Shown here one piece after another: positions 15,639 through 23,499 of a DNA stretch of 27,818 nt. Numbering within the stretch: position 1 is the stretch's first letter; every line of letters begins with the position of its first letter. The translations under genes were made by a program, and so were the position numbers. The DNA is taken from the NCBI GenBank assembly GCA_019634245.1, contig JAHQVR010000060.1, forward strand, positions 1 to 27,818, given 5' to 3'. This stretch comes from Gammaproteobacteria bacterium. Lineage in GTDB: Bacteria; Pseudomonadota; Gammaproteobacteria; Granulosicoccales; Granulosicoccaceae. The notes beneath the pieces are model-generated. The model did not search any database. It saw only the letters and a list, made by a program, of their open reading frames with translations, and had not been told where the DNA came from.

Positions 15639-16721
15639 TCAAACGGCCAGGGCAATCAGTTCTGAAGGGACGTCACGCTCTCTCGCAGCGCTTACCAGAT
15701 TTTGATAAGTCTCTTCACTCAGTGGTATACCCAACTCAAGACGCTCAGTCTTGGCGCGTCGCTCAGGATCTCCAGGGATTTGCACGCATTCCACACCGAT
15801 TGCTGGAGAGCAGGATCGTACATACTCAATGTAGTCATTAACACTGCTGCCAAACCCGTGGCCATCATCAATGGCATTAGGGTCTAGGTAAACTGACAAC
15901 ATACCGTTGTATGGACCCGACCCTTTGCCCGTTACGCCAGAGCCTGTCAACGCACCAGCCAACAATTCACACGCCATAGCTAAACCAGAGCCTTTATGCT
16001 CCCCCATCGCTACTAAAGCACCAGGTCCCTGTCGAGGATCAGGTACAGCCCCCGGAGCTACGTCACCGTAGAGCGCAAATGGATCGTTACTGAGACTCCC
16101 ATCCGCACTCACTAAAGTATCAGGCTTTAACTCACCCCCACCTTTTAGCGCAACCAGCGCCTTACCTTCAGCGATACGTGAAGTGGCAAAATCCAATATG
16201 AAGTTATCGCCCATCGGATTTACCACGCCAATCGTAACCGGTGCTGTTGACATTCGCCTTTCCCTGCCACCAAACGGCGCTACCAACATGCTTCTTGCCA
16301 CATTAACAAAGTGCACCGACACAATGCCCGCATCACAGGCTCGCTCGGCCCATTCACCGATTCGGCCTAGATGACCAGCGTGTCGAAGTGCCACCAAGGC
16401 CACGCCCCGTTGTTGAGCTTTATTAATGCCTATATCCGTTGCTTGCTTGCCAACTATTTGTCCGAATCCGTATTGTCCGTCGAGTACCACCAAGGAGTCA
16501 GATTCAACCAGCGTTGTCACCTGCTTACCAAAGTGCATGAACCCTTCCGCTTGGTGAGCTAAATACCTCGGCACTCGCACAACCCCATGGCTATCGTGTC
16601 CACATAAGCTCGCAGAAACCAGGTTGTTTGAGATCGCATCCGCTTCCGTCTTAGCGGCCCCTGCTTGCTGAAAGGTGGCCGAAATCATCCTGGCCAATGG
16701 TTCCGACTGAATTCTCACCAT
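15639..16721 (-). CDS. Ldh2/malate-L-lactate/ureidoglycolate-type NAD(P)H oxidoreductase
   Basis: This 360-residue enzyme belongs to the Ldh2/MDH2 family, which oxidises 2-hydroxyacids or reduces 2-oxoacids and is unrelated in fold to classical LDH. The family signatures are GHDSHGVVRVPRYL (41-54, with His45) and RHAGHLGRIGEWAE (113-126, with His114 and His117). Later come TAPVTIGVVNPMG and ALVAMGEHKGSGLAMACELLAG. The ATG overlaps the TGA of the D-2-hydroxyacid dehydrogenase gene by one base, so the two are translationally coupled. Known relatives include ComC, which acts on sulfolactate, and delta1-piperideine-2-carboxylate reductase. The exact substrate is unknown. Confidence 0.92.
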   Translation of the reverse strand: MVRIQSEPLARMISATFQQAGAAKTEADAISNNLVSASLCGHDSHGVVRVPRYLAHQAEGFMHFGKQVTTLVESDSLVVLDGQYGFGQIVGKQATDIGINKAQQRGVALVALRHAGHLGRIGEWAERACDAGIVSVHFVNVARSMLVAPFGGRERRMSTAPVTIGVVNPMGDNFILDFATSRIAEGKALVALKGGGELKPDTLVSADGSLSNDPFALYGDVAPGAVPDPRQGPGALVAMGEHKGSGLAMACELLAGALTGSGVTGKGSGPYNGMLSVYLDPNAIDDGHGFGSSVNDYIEYVRSCSPAIGVECVQIPGDPERRAKTERLELGIPLSEETYQNLVSAARERDVPSELIALAV

Positions 16722-17701
16722 CAGCGATTCGCCAGTGCCGCGCCATTAAATATGCAGTCTGGACGCAGTGCACCATCGAAGTGATCCAAGATGTTCTGCA
16801 TAGTCATGCGGGACATATCATTCAGCGCCTGTCGGGAAGTCCCAGCGGTATGAGGGGTTAGGATTACATCCGGACGATCAAACAAGTAGTAGTCTACAGG
16901 CGGTGGTTCGCTTTCAAACACATCCAACCCAGCTGCAGCGATATGACCTTTGTCTAAGGATTCGCACAGATGCTTTTCATTGATGACACCGCCGCGCGCA
17001 CAATTGATAACGATCGCCCCTTGGGGTAAGTCAGCTAATTCTTTTTCGGCAATCATGTGTTTTGTCTGATTAGTTAGTGGAACATGCACCGTGACAAAAT
17101 CCACAGTGGGGAGAATCTTTCGCCAATCAGACACCGCATCAACACCTAGGGCCTCTACAGCTTTAGAATCCAGAGCAATATCGCTGACGGTTACGTTCAT
17201 TCCAATACCTTTACACACTCGAGCGGTGGACTTACCCGTACGACCGAAGCCTATCACTAGCACATGCCTTCCAAAGCAATCGTTACCGGAAAGAGCATTT
17301 CGCTCGGCGTATCGTCCTTCTCGTAGCGCCTTATCCTGTTCAATCAACCGCCGCGATGTCGCCAACATCAACATTAGTGCAGATTCCGCAACCGATTTGT
17401 CGTTTGCACCAGCACCGATGGCAACGGGCAAACCCCGCGCATTCATGGCATCAATATCTATGTTGTCGCAGCCCACGCCATGGCGAGACACAATTTCTAA
17501 CTGTGGCGCTGCGTTGATAAGTGGTGCTGTTATCTTCGCCATTCGTACGGCAATGGCGTGAACATCTTCTGCTAAGTCAATGAGTGTTTGTTCATCGGTA
17601 TTTTCAGCCACTATCAATTCCACATCATCGCGATGGCGAAGCAAATCGAGACCTGGCGGTAGTATTTCTTCTGTTAACAGAATTTTCTTTTTGTTATTCA
17701 T
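16721..17701 (-). CDS. D-isomer-specific 2-hydroxyacid dehydrogenase
   Basis: This 326-residue NAD(P)-dependent enzyme interconverts a 2-hydroxyacid and its 2-oxoacid. The Rossmann nucleotide motif is GFGRTG at 151-156. The catalytic set is present: Arg236 (NCARGGVINE), Glu265 (VFESEPPP) and His284 (TPHTAGTS). SRHGVGCDNID at 72-82 is the substrate-binding loop. It resembles the phosphoglycerate dehydrogenase/SlcC-like branch without the C-terminal ACT domain. It is the first gene of the module, divergent from the ammonium transporter, and is coupled to an Ldh2-type enzyme. A GTG/ATG choice is not an issue here, but no Shine-Dalgarno sequence is evident before the ATG. Confidence 0.93.
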   Translation of the reverse strand: MNNKKKILLTEEILPPGLDLLRHRDDVELIVAENTDEQTLIDLAEDVHAIAVRMAKITAPLINAAPQLEIVSRHGVGCDNIDIDAMNARGLPVAIGAGANDKSVAESALMLMLATSRRLIEQDKALREGRYAERNALSGNDCFGRHVLVIGFGRTGKSTARVCKGIGMNVTVSDIALDSKAVEALGVDAVSDWRKILPTVDFVTVHVPLTNQTKHMIAEKELADLPQGAIVINCARGGVINEKHLCESLDKGHIAAAGLDVFESEPPPVDYYLFDRPDVILTPHTAGTSRQALNDMSRMTMQNILDHFDGALRPDCIFNGAALANR

Positions 17702-18108
17702 AGGCGGTGTGTTTCGAATAAACGGTTGATATCGGTATAAGGGGCCTGATCCAGCGGCTGTTTGAAACCGATGGGTGAAAAATATTTTTTATGAAAATGG
17801 GTCACCAGCAAAATATTTTGTAAGCAGTTAGAGATAGCAAATTGACACAGCAAACTCGTTGAAAGAGACAATCAGCGTTCAAACAGAACCAATAATGAAC
17901 CATTGCTGGGAAGCCTGCTGCAATTATGCCCAATATCCTGCCAATATAGTCTGTACCTTGGCGCTTAGATGTCGAATCAACCGTCCGGGTCACCGGTTAG
18001 CAAACTCTGATTGGAGCAAATCTGGTCTGGAACCGTTTGCATTTAAGTACCAGCTTACAGTAGATTTCAACCTACCTGAATCTGAAACAACCCACGAGGT
18101 AAGATTGA
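17702..18108. other. 407-bp divergent intergenic region upstream of amt
   Basis: No convincing gene lies here; the short frames overlap the downstream gene out of register or lack start signals. The left part is AT-rich and contains the perfect palindrome CAAAATATTTTG (17808-17819), a possible regulator site. A sigma54-like element lies near the middle. The last 190 bases would be a long leader for amt. Confidence 0.5.
17906..17921 (+). promoter_or_regulatory. Candidate sigma54 (-24/-12) promoter for amt
   Basis: TGGGAAGCCTGCTGCA has GG and GC separated by exactly 10 bases and matches 9 of the 13 informative positions of TGGCACG-R-N3-TTGCW. Sigma54/NtrC control is usual for ammonium transporters in proteobacteria. 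The position, 187 bp before the ATG, requires a leader of roughly 175 nt. NtrC sites were not recognised upstream, so the call is tentative. Confidence 0.3.
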
Positions 18109-19494
18109 ATGGAAGACCAGATCGCGGAATTGACCAGTCAGTTGGAGGCACTCACCGCCGCCAATGCGGTCGGCAACACAGTGCTCGCTGAGTTGTACTA
18201 CTACATCACCATTCCTTTAATGGTGCTTATACACGTTGGCTTTCTTGCCTATGAAATGGGTGCATCACGTAATAAAAATGTGTTGGCCTCAGGTATAAAA
18301 AACATCCTGGCGTTTGCGTTCTTGGTGCCAACCTTTTACTACTTTGGTTGGTTTGTTTATTGGGCATTCCCTAACGGTTGGGATTTCAGTGTTGGACCTC
18401 AAGGCATCAGCGGTTGGGAATACGCTATGGCCGCGGCCAATCCAGTGAGTGAAGTCATGGGGCCACACTTGGGCGACAACGCTACCGGTGTTTTTTGGGG
18501 TGCGTTTACATTGTTTGCTGCCACCACTGCATCGATTATGTCCGGTGCCGTTATAGAACGAATACGGGTGTTCTCGTTTGTGATACTCGCCATCGTCTTA
18601 GGAGCGTTCGCTTGGGTGGTAGGGGCTGCTTGGGGTTGGCATGCTGATGGCTGGTTGGTGACCAAATACGGCTACCATGACTTTGGTGCTGCCGGGGTGG
18701 TTCATATGGTTGCAGGGTTTTTCGCTTTAGGAGTTTTAATCAATCTCGGACCGCGCATCGGCAAATTTAATGCGGACGGTTCTGCAAACCATATCGCAGG
18801 TCACAACTTACCCATGCTATTGGTTGGCCTAATGACCATAATCGTCGGCTTCTGGGGATTCCTAATGGCTTGCGCGATATTTCCTGGTGAAGGCTGGTCA
18901 TGGTCAACCGCGGAATTTACCACCATCTATGGAACCCCTCTAACGCTGTCCGCCCTAACCTTTAACATCCTGATGGGTTTTGCCGGTGGAATCATAGGCG
19001 CTTGGATGATGACTCGTGATCCATTTTGGATGATGTCTGGCGCCCTGGGAGGAATTATTTCCTGTGCGGCTGGTTTAGACCTGTGGTGGCCGCCGATGGC
19101 ATTCGCTGTTGGTTTTATCGGCGCTTGCATAATGCCAATCTCTGCCAAGTTCTTTGAAAAGCTTGGCGTTGATGATGCGGTAGGCGCAGTCACCGTACAC
19201 GGCACACTCGGAGCCTGGGGTGTGATTGCTGTAGGCATATTCGCCAGTGGGTACCCAGCCATCGTGGTTGAAAATGCGCCCACGACTAACTTCATGGGTC
19301 AGCTAGTGGGCCTTGTAGTTATGTTTCTACTGGGCTTCGTTCCTGGGTATGTACTGTCATTGATTCTGAGAATCTTTGGAATTCTGCGAGTGGGTCGTTC
19401 AGCTGAAATTGAAGGACTTGACGTAACCAAGGTTCCATCTGTGGCTTATCCTGAAGGCATTCCGGCAGGCCCAGGTTCCCGTTCACACAATTAA
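18109..19494 (+). CDS. amt: Ammonium transporter, Amt family (divergent type)
   Basis: This 461-residue inner-membrane channel conducts ammonium/ammonia. The Amt core is clear: SIMSGAVIER at 142-151, Asp191 in HDFGAAGVVH, and the twin pore histidines His199 (VVHM) and His364 (VTVHGTLGAWG). About eleven spans are visible. The N-terminus differs from E. coli AmtB: a charged helix (MEDQIAELTSQLEALTAAN) precedes the first span, which contains FLAYEMGASRNKN instead of the usual ALFYGGLVR-like sequence. GAGGTAAGATTGA gives a reasonable ribosome binding site. A 61-residue membrane protein gene follows, apparently instead of the usual glnK. Ammonia uptake or recapture would fit a locus that also handles N-heterocycles and amino acids. 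Confidence 0.93.
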   Translation: MEDQIAELTSQLEALTAANAVGNTVLAELYYYITIPLMVLIHVGFLAYEMGASRNKNVLASGIKNILAFAFLVPTFYYFGWFVYWAFPNGWDFSVGPQGISGWEYAMAAANPVSEVMGPHLGDNATGVFWGAFTLFAATTASIMSGAVIERIRVFSFVILAIVLGAFAWVVGAAWGWHADGWLVTKYGYHDFGAAGVVHMVAGFFALGVLINLGPRIGKFNADGSANHIAGHNLPMLLVGLMTIIVGFWGFLMACAIFPGEGWSWSTAEFTTIYGTPLTLSALTFNILMGFAGGIIGAWMMTRDPFWMMSGALGGIISCAAGLDLWWPPMAFAVGFIGACIMPISAKFFEKLGVDDAVGAVTVHGTLGAWGVIAVGIFASGYPAIVVENAPTTNFMGQLVGLVVMFLLGFVPGYVLSLILRIFGILRVGRSAEIEGLDVTKVPSVAYPEGIPAGPGSRSHN

Positions 19495-19522
19495 TATTTA
19501 ACACTCATTGGAGACATAGATT

Positions 19523-19708
19523 ATGGTTGGAGCACCTTTTGATGGCGGTTGGGAAACCGTTGCTGACGCCGCCTACTACCCCGGTTTGGGCAGTGGTGAA
19601 GCCATTTGGCTATATATCTCGATAGCCATGTGTGTTATCGCTTTGATTGTGGGCCACATTCACGAAGGCAAGGCCTATCGCAAGGCTGACCGGGATCACA
19701 ATCACTAG
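19523..19708 (+). CDS. 61-residue single-span membrane protein in the amt transcript
   Basis: This small protein has a polar N-terminal part (MVGAPFDGGWETVADAA), one strong transmembrane span (IWLYISIAMCVIALIVGHI, about residues 28-46) and a basic/His-rich tail. TTGGAG lies about 9 nt before the ATG. It starts 28 bp after amt and a strong terminator follows, so it shares the amt transcript. The N-out/C-in topology suggested by the charged tail is inference. I recognise no named family. A role as accessory or regulatory subunit of this Amt type is plausible but unproven. Confidence 0.75.
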   Translation: MVGAPFDGGWETVADAAYYPGLGSGEAIWLYISIAMCVIALIVGHIHEGKAYRKADRDHNH

Positions 19709-19743
19709 TTGATAAAGGCACTCAAATTAGTTTGGATGAATAC

Positions 19744-19777
19744 AAAAGGCTGCCACTTAATATGGCAGCCTTTTTTT
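19744..19777. terminator. Bidirectional Rho-independent terminator after the amt operon
   Basis: AAAAGGCTGCCA (19744-19755) pairs perfectly with TGGCAGCCTTTT (19763-19774) around a 7-base loop and runs into seven T residues. The A-run on the left arm gives a U-run on the other strand, so it should also end the convergent MFS transcript. Confidence 0.92.
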
Positions 19778-19820
19778 GTTGAACGCCTAGTGGGCTAAAG
19801 TGGCTGATCAGTTTTTTTCA

Positions 19821-20975
19821 CTAGAGAGATTTCTTTAGCTTGAATAAAAACCAGAGCGCACTGATCGCGACAATGAGTTGCAACAACACAAAACTAGACC
19901 AGCCAAACCGAGAAACCACCCACACGGGCACAATCGAGCCTAACGCTCCAGCTGTGTAATAATTAGAGATGTAGGCACCGTTTATTAAACTGGCGTTCGC
20001 GGCATACAACTGATTCAGGAACCCCGAAGCGGTGGCATGGATGACAAACATACCGCTGGAGATGAGCAGACACACACCGAAAAGGCTATAGGCCTCCGGC
20101 AATGCTAGCCCAACAAGCCCCGCTAGTAGCACAGCTAGCCCTAAAGTAAGCGTAGCGACTTCGCCACCGAAACGATCTATCATCTGCTGCAAAAACAGAG
20201 GAATGAATACACCTATTGCATAGCCACTATAGGCCAGAGCAATGACAGAGGTACCCATGTCCGGGGCTAGCTCTAACAAACGGAACGGCAAGACATTCAG
20301 TGCGCCCACAAATGTGAAAAACGTGGCAAACACAATCACCAATACATATATTACATTGGGTGTTTTCAGCAACGCTAGCGTGGCCCTTGCGTCCAGAGGT
20401 TGACCCTCTATGGGGACATCTTTCACTTTAAGATGGATAACAATCGCAGCGATTCCGGAAACAACGGCTAATGCCAAAAACGGTATAGACCAACCAAAAT
20501 TCTCAGCGGCAAAACCTCCGAATATTCGCCCACTAAAACCACCCAATATGGTGGAAGAGATATACACCGCTACTCTTTTTTGCCTGCTTAGCGAATCACC
20601 AGCGCGACTTGCATACGTCATACACGCCGTGAAAATAACTGGAAACATAAGGCTTTGAAGGCCACGGAATACGATTAGCAGGCTGTAAGTTTCTGAAAGC
20701 GCAAACCCGACCAACGAAAGTGCCATTACAATCATGGCACCACTGAGCACCTTTCTCGCACTGGCCGTTTGAAGCAGTCCACCGATGACGATTGGGCTAA
20801 CGGCAAGACAGAAAAATGGCAGGGTCAGCAGCCAAGCACTGTGGGTTGCCCCGATCTGAAACTCCTCTGCAAGCAATGGCAGCAGGGGCTGCGGCGCGTA
20901 AAATGAAGAAAACGCCACCACTGAGGTGGCTAGCACAACCCTAAAACTGACACCAAATTCTGCAGAGTGCGACAT
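19821..20975 (-). CDS. Major facilitator superfamily transporter (YnfM-like exporter)
   Basis: This 384-residue inner-membrane protein has twelve predicted spans in two halves. The N-terminal half starts with SSFYAPQPLLPLLAEEFQ, seen in the YnfM-type group of MFS exporters. RGLQSLMFPVIFTACMTYAS in the fourth span and the loop with SRQKRVAVYISSTILGG are also typical. The longest frame begins at 20981, but AAGG directly touches that ATG; the ATG at 20975 has AAGG six bases upstream, so I chose it. The gene is divergent from the Liv-type operon and converges on amt. The substrate is unknown; amino acids or small drugs are possible for this group. Confidence 0.88.
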   Translation of the reverse strand: MSHSAEFGVSFRVVLATSVVAFSSFYAPQPLLPLLAEEFQIGATHSAWLLTLPFFCLAVSPIVIGGLLQTASARKVLSGAMIVMALSLVGFALSETYSLLIVFRGLQSLMFPVIFTACMTYASRAGDSLSRQKRVAVYISSTILGGFSGRIFGGFAAENFGWSIPFLALAVVSGIAAIVIHLKVKDVPIEGQPLDARATLALLKTPNVIYVLVIVFATFFTFVGALNVLPFRLLELAPDMGTSVIALAYSGYAIGVFIPLFLQQMIDRFGGEVATLTLGLAVLLAGLVGLALPEAYSLFGVCLLISSGMFVIHATASGFLNQLYAANASLINGAYISNYYTAGALGSIVPVWVVSRFGWSSFVLLQLIVAISALWFLFKLKKSL

Positions 20976-21255
20976 CGGCATCCTTAATCAGTGCGCCAGT
21001 AGCTGGATTCGGTCTGTCAGAGTCGTCATTTGGAATCGAATTGAGTGAAATTAGGCTTGGACAATGAGACTGATTTACGTACACTTGGGAGAGACTAGTG
21101 CATGGTCGACCAGGGTCGATCAGCGAATGCTGACAGAGTTCAGAATGATTGTCAGCCATCGCTTGCAGATTATGTCGAAAACATGATTACGACTGCTTAG
21201 AAACTGCATACGCCAGTCTCTAATGTCAATTTATCCAATCCTTGGAGGAGGATCT

Positions 21256-22488
21256 ATGATTAAACTACGCACCAAACTCAGTGCGCTCGGAATTATCGCA
21301 GGATCGCTGTTGCTCGCCGGACAATCTCATGCGGCCGATTGCGAAGATCTGATTCTGGGTTCAGCCATCTCCCTAACTGGTAAGTACGCGACCAACGGGG
21401 TCCACGCTCAGAACGGTTATGAATTCGCCATCACCAAGTTAGCTGAAAACGGTGGCATCAAAGTGGGTGATAAGTGCTACAACTTTAAAGTCATTTATTA
21501 TGATGATGAATCAAAAGGTGATCGCGGCGCGACTCTAGCGGAGCGTTTGATAAGTCAGGACAAAGTCCAATATATGCTTGGACCCTACTCTTCAGGCATG
21601 ACCAAAGCCATTGCTCCTGTTACAGAAAAATACGCTATTCCAATGGTAGAAGCCGAAGGCGCATCACGCTCTTTGTTCAACAAAGGGTACAAGTATTTGT
21701 TCGCGGTACTTTCTACTTCTGAGCAATATCTTGCTTCTGCCATCACGCTAGCGGCCGAGCAAGCTGAAAAAGAAGGAAAATCTCCCGCGGATGTGAAAGT
21801 TGCCATTGCCGTTGAGAACGATCCATTCTCATTGGACATTCGAGCCGGTGTACTGGAAGATGCCGGAAAAGTAGGCATGCAAATAGTCATCGACGAGAAA
21901 CTACCTCGCGATCTATCTGACATGAGTGCAATTCTAACTAAGGTGAAGTTGCTAAAGCCTGATGTTCTGATTGTCAGTGGTCACTCTAAAGGTGCCGCAA
22001 CAGCGGTGCGCCAGATTGGTGAAATGAAAATCTCTGTACCGATGGTGGCAGTGACGCATTGTGAAGCGGCCGACGTGGTTGGAAACTTTGGTGATTTCGC
22101 CAATGACATTCTGTGTTCTACACAGTGGGCAGAAACACTCACCTATGAAGATGAGATTTTCGGCACAGCGGCTAACTACGAGCAAGAGTTCAAGGCGGCT
22201 TACCCTGAATACGCTGAAAAAACCGTTCCTTATCAAACAGCACAAGCTTCAGCTGCGGTTTATGTATTCGCCGATGCGTTTGAACGTGCTGGCTCTTTGG
22301 ATAAAGATGCGGTTCGCGATGCGTTGTCAGCCACTGATTTGGCAACCTTCTATGGTCAAATCAAATTCTCTGAGGCGGGTAACAATATCGCTAAGCCAAT
22401 GGTACTTCGCCAGATTCAAGATGGTAAGTACAACGTGGTAGCTCCATCAGCATTCGCTTCTCACGCGCTGAACTGGCCGCGAAAGTAA
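21256..22488 (+). CDS. ABC transporter substrate-binding protein, branched-chain amino acid (LivK) type
   Basis: This 410-residue periplasmic protein captures the substrate for the permease and ATPase genes that follow. A signal peptide of about 26 residues ends in GQSHA/AD. The type I periplasmic fold is shown by ILGSAISLTGKYATNG, then YYDDESKGDRGATLAERLI, and MLGPYSSGMTKAIAPV with its ligand-contact serines, followed by VEAEGASRSLF. The frame extends upstream to 21223, but GGAGGAGGATCT immediately before the ATG at 21256 and the signal peptide fix the start. It is the first gene of the operon, with its own terminator after it, which should raise its expression above the permease genes. The ligand could be amino acids, amides or aromatic acids; the family does not tell. 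Confidence 0.93.
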   Translation: MIKLRTKLSALGIIAGSLLLAGQSHAADCEDLILGSAISLTGKYATNGVHAQNGYEFAITKLAENGGIKVGDKCYNFKVIYYDDESKGDRGATLAERLISQDKVQYMLGPYSSGMTKAIAPVTEKYAIPMVEAEGASRSLFNKGYKYLFAVLSTSEQYLASAITLAAEQAEKEGKSPADVKVAIAVENDPFSLDIRAGVLEDAGKVGMQIVIDEKLPRDLSDMSAILTKVKLLKPDVLIVSGHSKGAATAVRQIGEMKISVPMVAVTHCEAADVVGNFGDFANDILCSTQWAETLTYEDEIFGTAANYEQEFKAAYPEYAEKTVPYQTAQASAAVYVFADAFERAGSLDKDAVRDALSATDLATFYGQIKFSEAGNNIAKPMVLRQIQDGKYNVVAPSAFASHALNWPRK

Positions 22489-22514
22489 TCAACTTCGCAT
22501 GTTAAGAGGCACGG

Positions 22515-22543
22515 AGCCGGGGTTCACCACCCCGGCTTTTTTT
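22515..22543 (+). terminator. Intra-operon terminator between binding protein and permease genes
   Basis: AGCCGGGG (22515-22522) pairs with CCCCGGCT (22530-22537) around a 7-base loop, followed by seven T residues. It is strong enough to stop most transcripts, leaving partial read-through into the permease genes. A further T-run follows at 22552-22558. Confidence 0.88.
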
Positions 22544-22581
22544 CAGTAGTCTTTTTTTATTAACTTTCCACGGGTAGCGTT

Positions 22582-23493
22582 ATGGATCAGATCTTAGGCA
22601 ATCTGGGCTTGTTGTTTGAGTTCCCGGTTGTAAATCTGAAAATCATCATCGATGGCATCATGATCGGTGCGCTGTTCGCGCTCGCTGCCTACGGTTTAGC
22701 GCTCGTGTGGGGCGTTATGAATGTAAAGAACCTAGCTCAAGGCGATTTTGTAATTGCTGGCGGTTACATCGCTTGGTGGCTGGCCGGGCTCGGTGTTCCT
22801 GCTTTGCTTGGAGTGCCATTAGCGTTTGTTGTGATGTGGGGCATTGGCTGGGTTATTTATAAGCTGGTTATCACCCGAGTTATCGAACGCGACCTATTTA
22901 CCTCACTGCTGGCCACCTTTGGAATTGCCATCATGATGGCCCAGCTAATGAATCTGATGTTCGGTTCCGATACTCAAAGTGTGAACCTTGGGTACGAAAC
23001 ATTATTTTTCTTTGACGGCTTTGTCGACATACCTGTCGCCAAACTCATTGGCGTATGCATGGCTGCTGTACTCGCAACCTGTGTTGTGATATTCATGAAG
23101 TACAGCCGAATGGGTCAAGCCATCAGAGCAACAGCACAGGACGCTCGAGCTGCAAGAGTTCTAGGCATAGACACCGAGAAAGTGTATGCCTTTACGTTCT
23201 CATTAAATGCGGCCATCTGCGGCGCGGCTGGCGCTATCATAGTCATGATCTGGGTTATTCAACCCTTCTATGGCATTACCTACGCCATCCGGGCATTCGT
23301 TATCGTAACTGCAGCGGGGCTAGGGAATTTACCTGGCGTTATTGCAGCCGGGTTGGGAATAGGTGCGCTGGAGCAATACGGTTCACATATTTTTGGCATC
23401 GGATATCAACAAGCTATAGCGGTGTTGCTTCTGCTTTTGGTTCTTGTATTTCGAATGCTTCAACAACGACGCTCTCGTCAAGTATTGAAATAG
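22582..23493 (+). CDS. livH: Branched-chain amino acid-type ABC permease, LivH family
   Basis: This 303-residue inner-membrane protein is one of the two permease subunits of a hydrophobic amino acid (HAAT) ABC transporter. It shows about eight spans, the early IMIGALFALAAYGLALVWGVMNVKNLAQGDF stretch (quoted here only as the landmark at residues 26-56) and the ATPase-contact loop GQAIRATAQDARAARVLGID at about 180-199. The ribosome binding site is weak (GGGTAG). It starts 93 bp after the binding-protein gene, beyond the terminator, and is followed 6 bp later by the second permease gene. The transporter's substrate is not determined by sequence, so the symbol refers to family only. Confidence 0.92.
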   Translation: MDQILGNLGLLFEFPVVNLKIIIDGIMIGALFALAAYGLALVWGVMNVKNLAQGDFVIAGGYIAWWLAGLGVPALLGVPLAFVVMWGIGWVIYKLVITRVIERDLFTSLLATFGIAIMMAQLMNLMFGSDTQSVNLGYETLFFFDGFVDIPVAKLIGVCMAAVLATCVVIFMKYSRMGQAIRATAQDARAARVLGIDTEKVYAFTFSLNAAICGAAGAIIVMIWVIQPFYGITYAIRAFVIVTAAGLGNLPGVIAAGLGIGALEQYGSHIFGIGYQQAIAVLLLLLVLVFRMLQQRRSRQVLK

Positions 23494-23499
23494 GGGTTA

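Noticed and set aside
17859..18191. 110-codon plus-strand frame before and into amt
   Set aside because: It overlaps the amt start in another frame. The protein is Arg/Cys-rich with no family resemblance, and the amt start has its own ribosome binding site.
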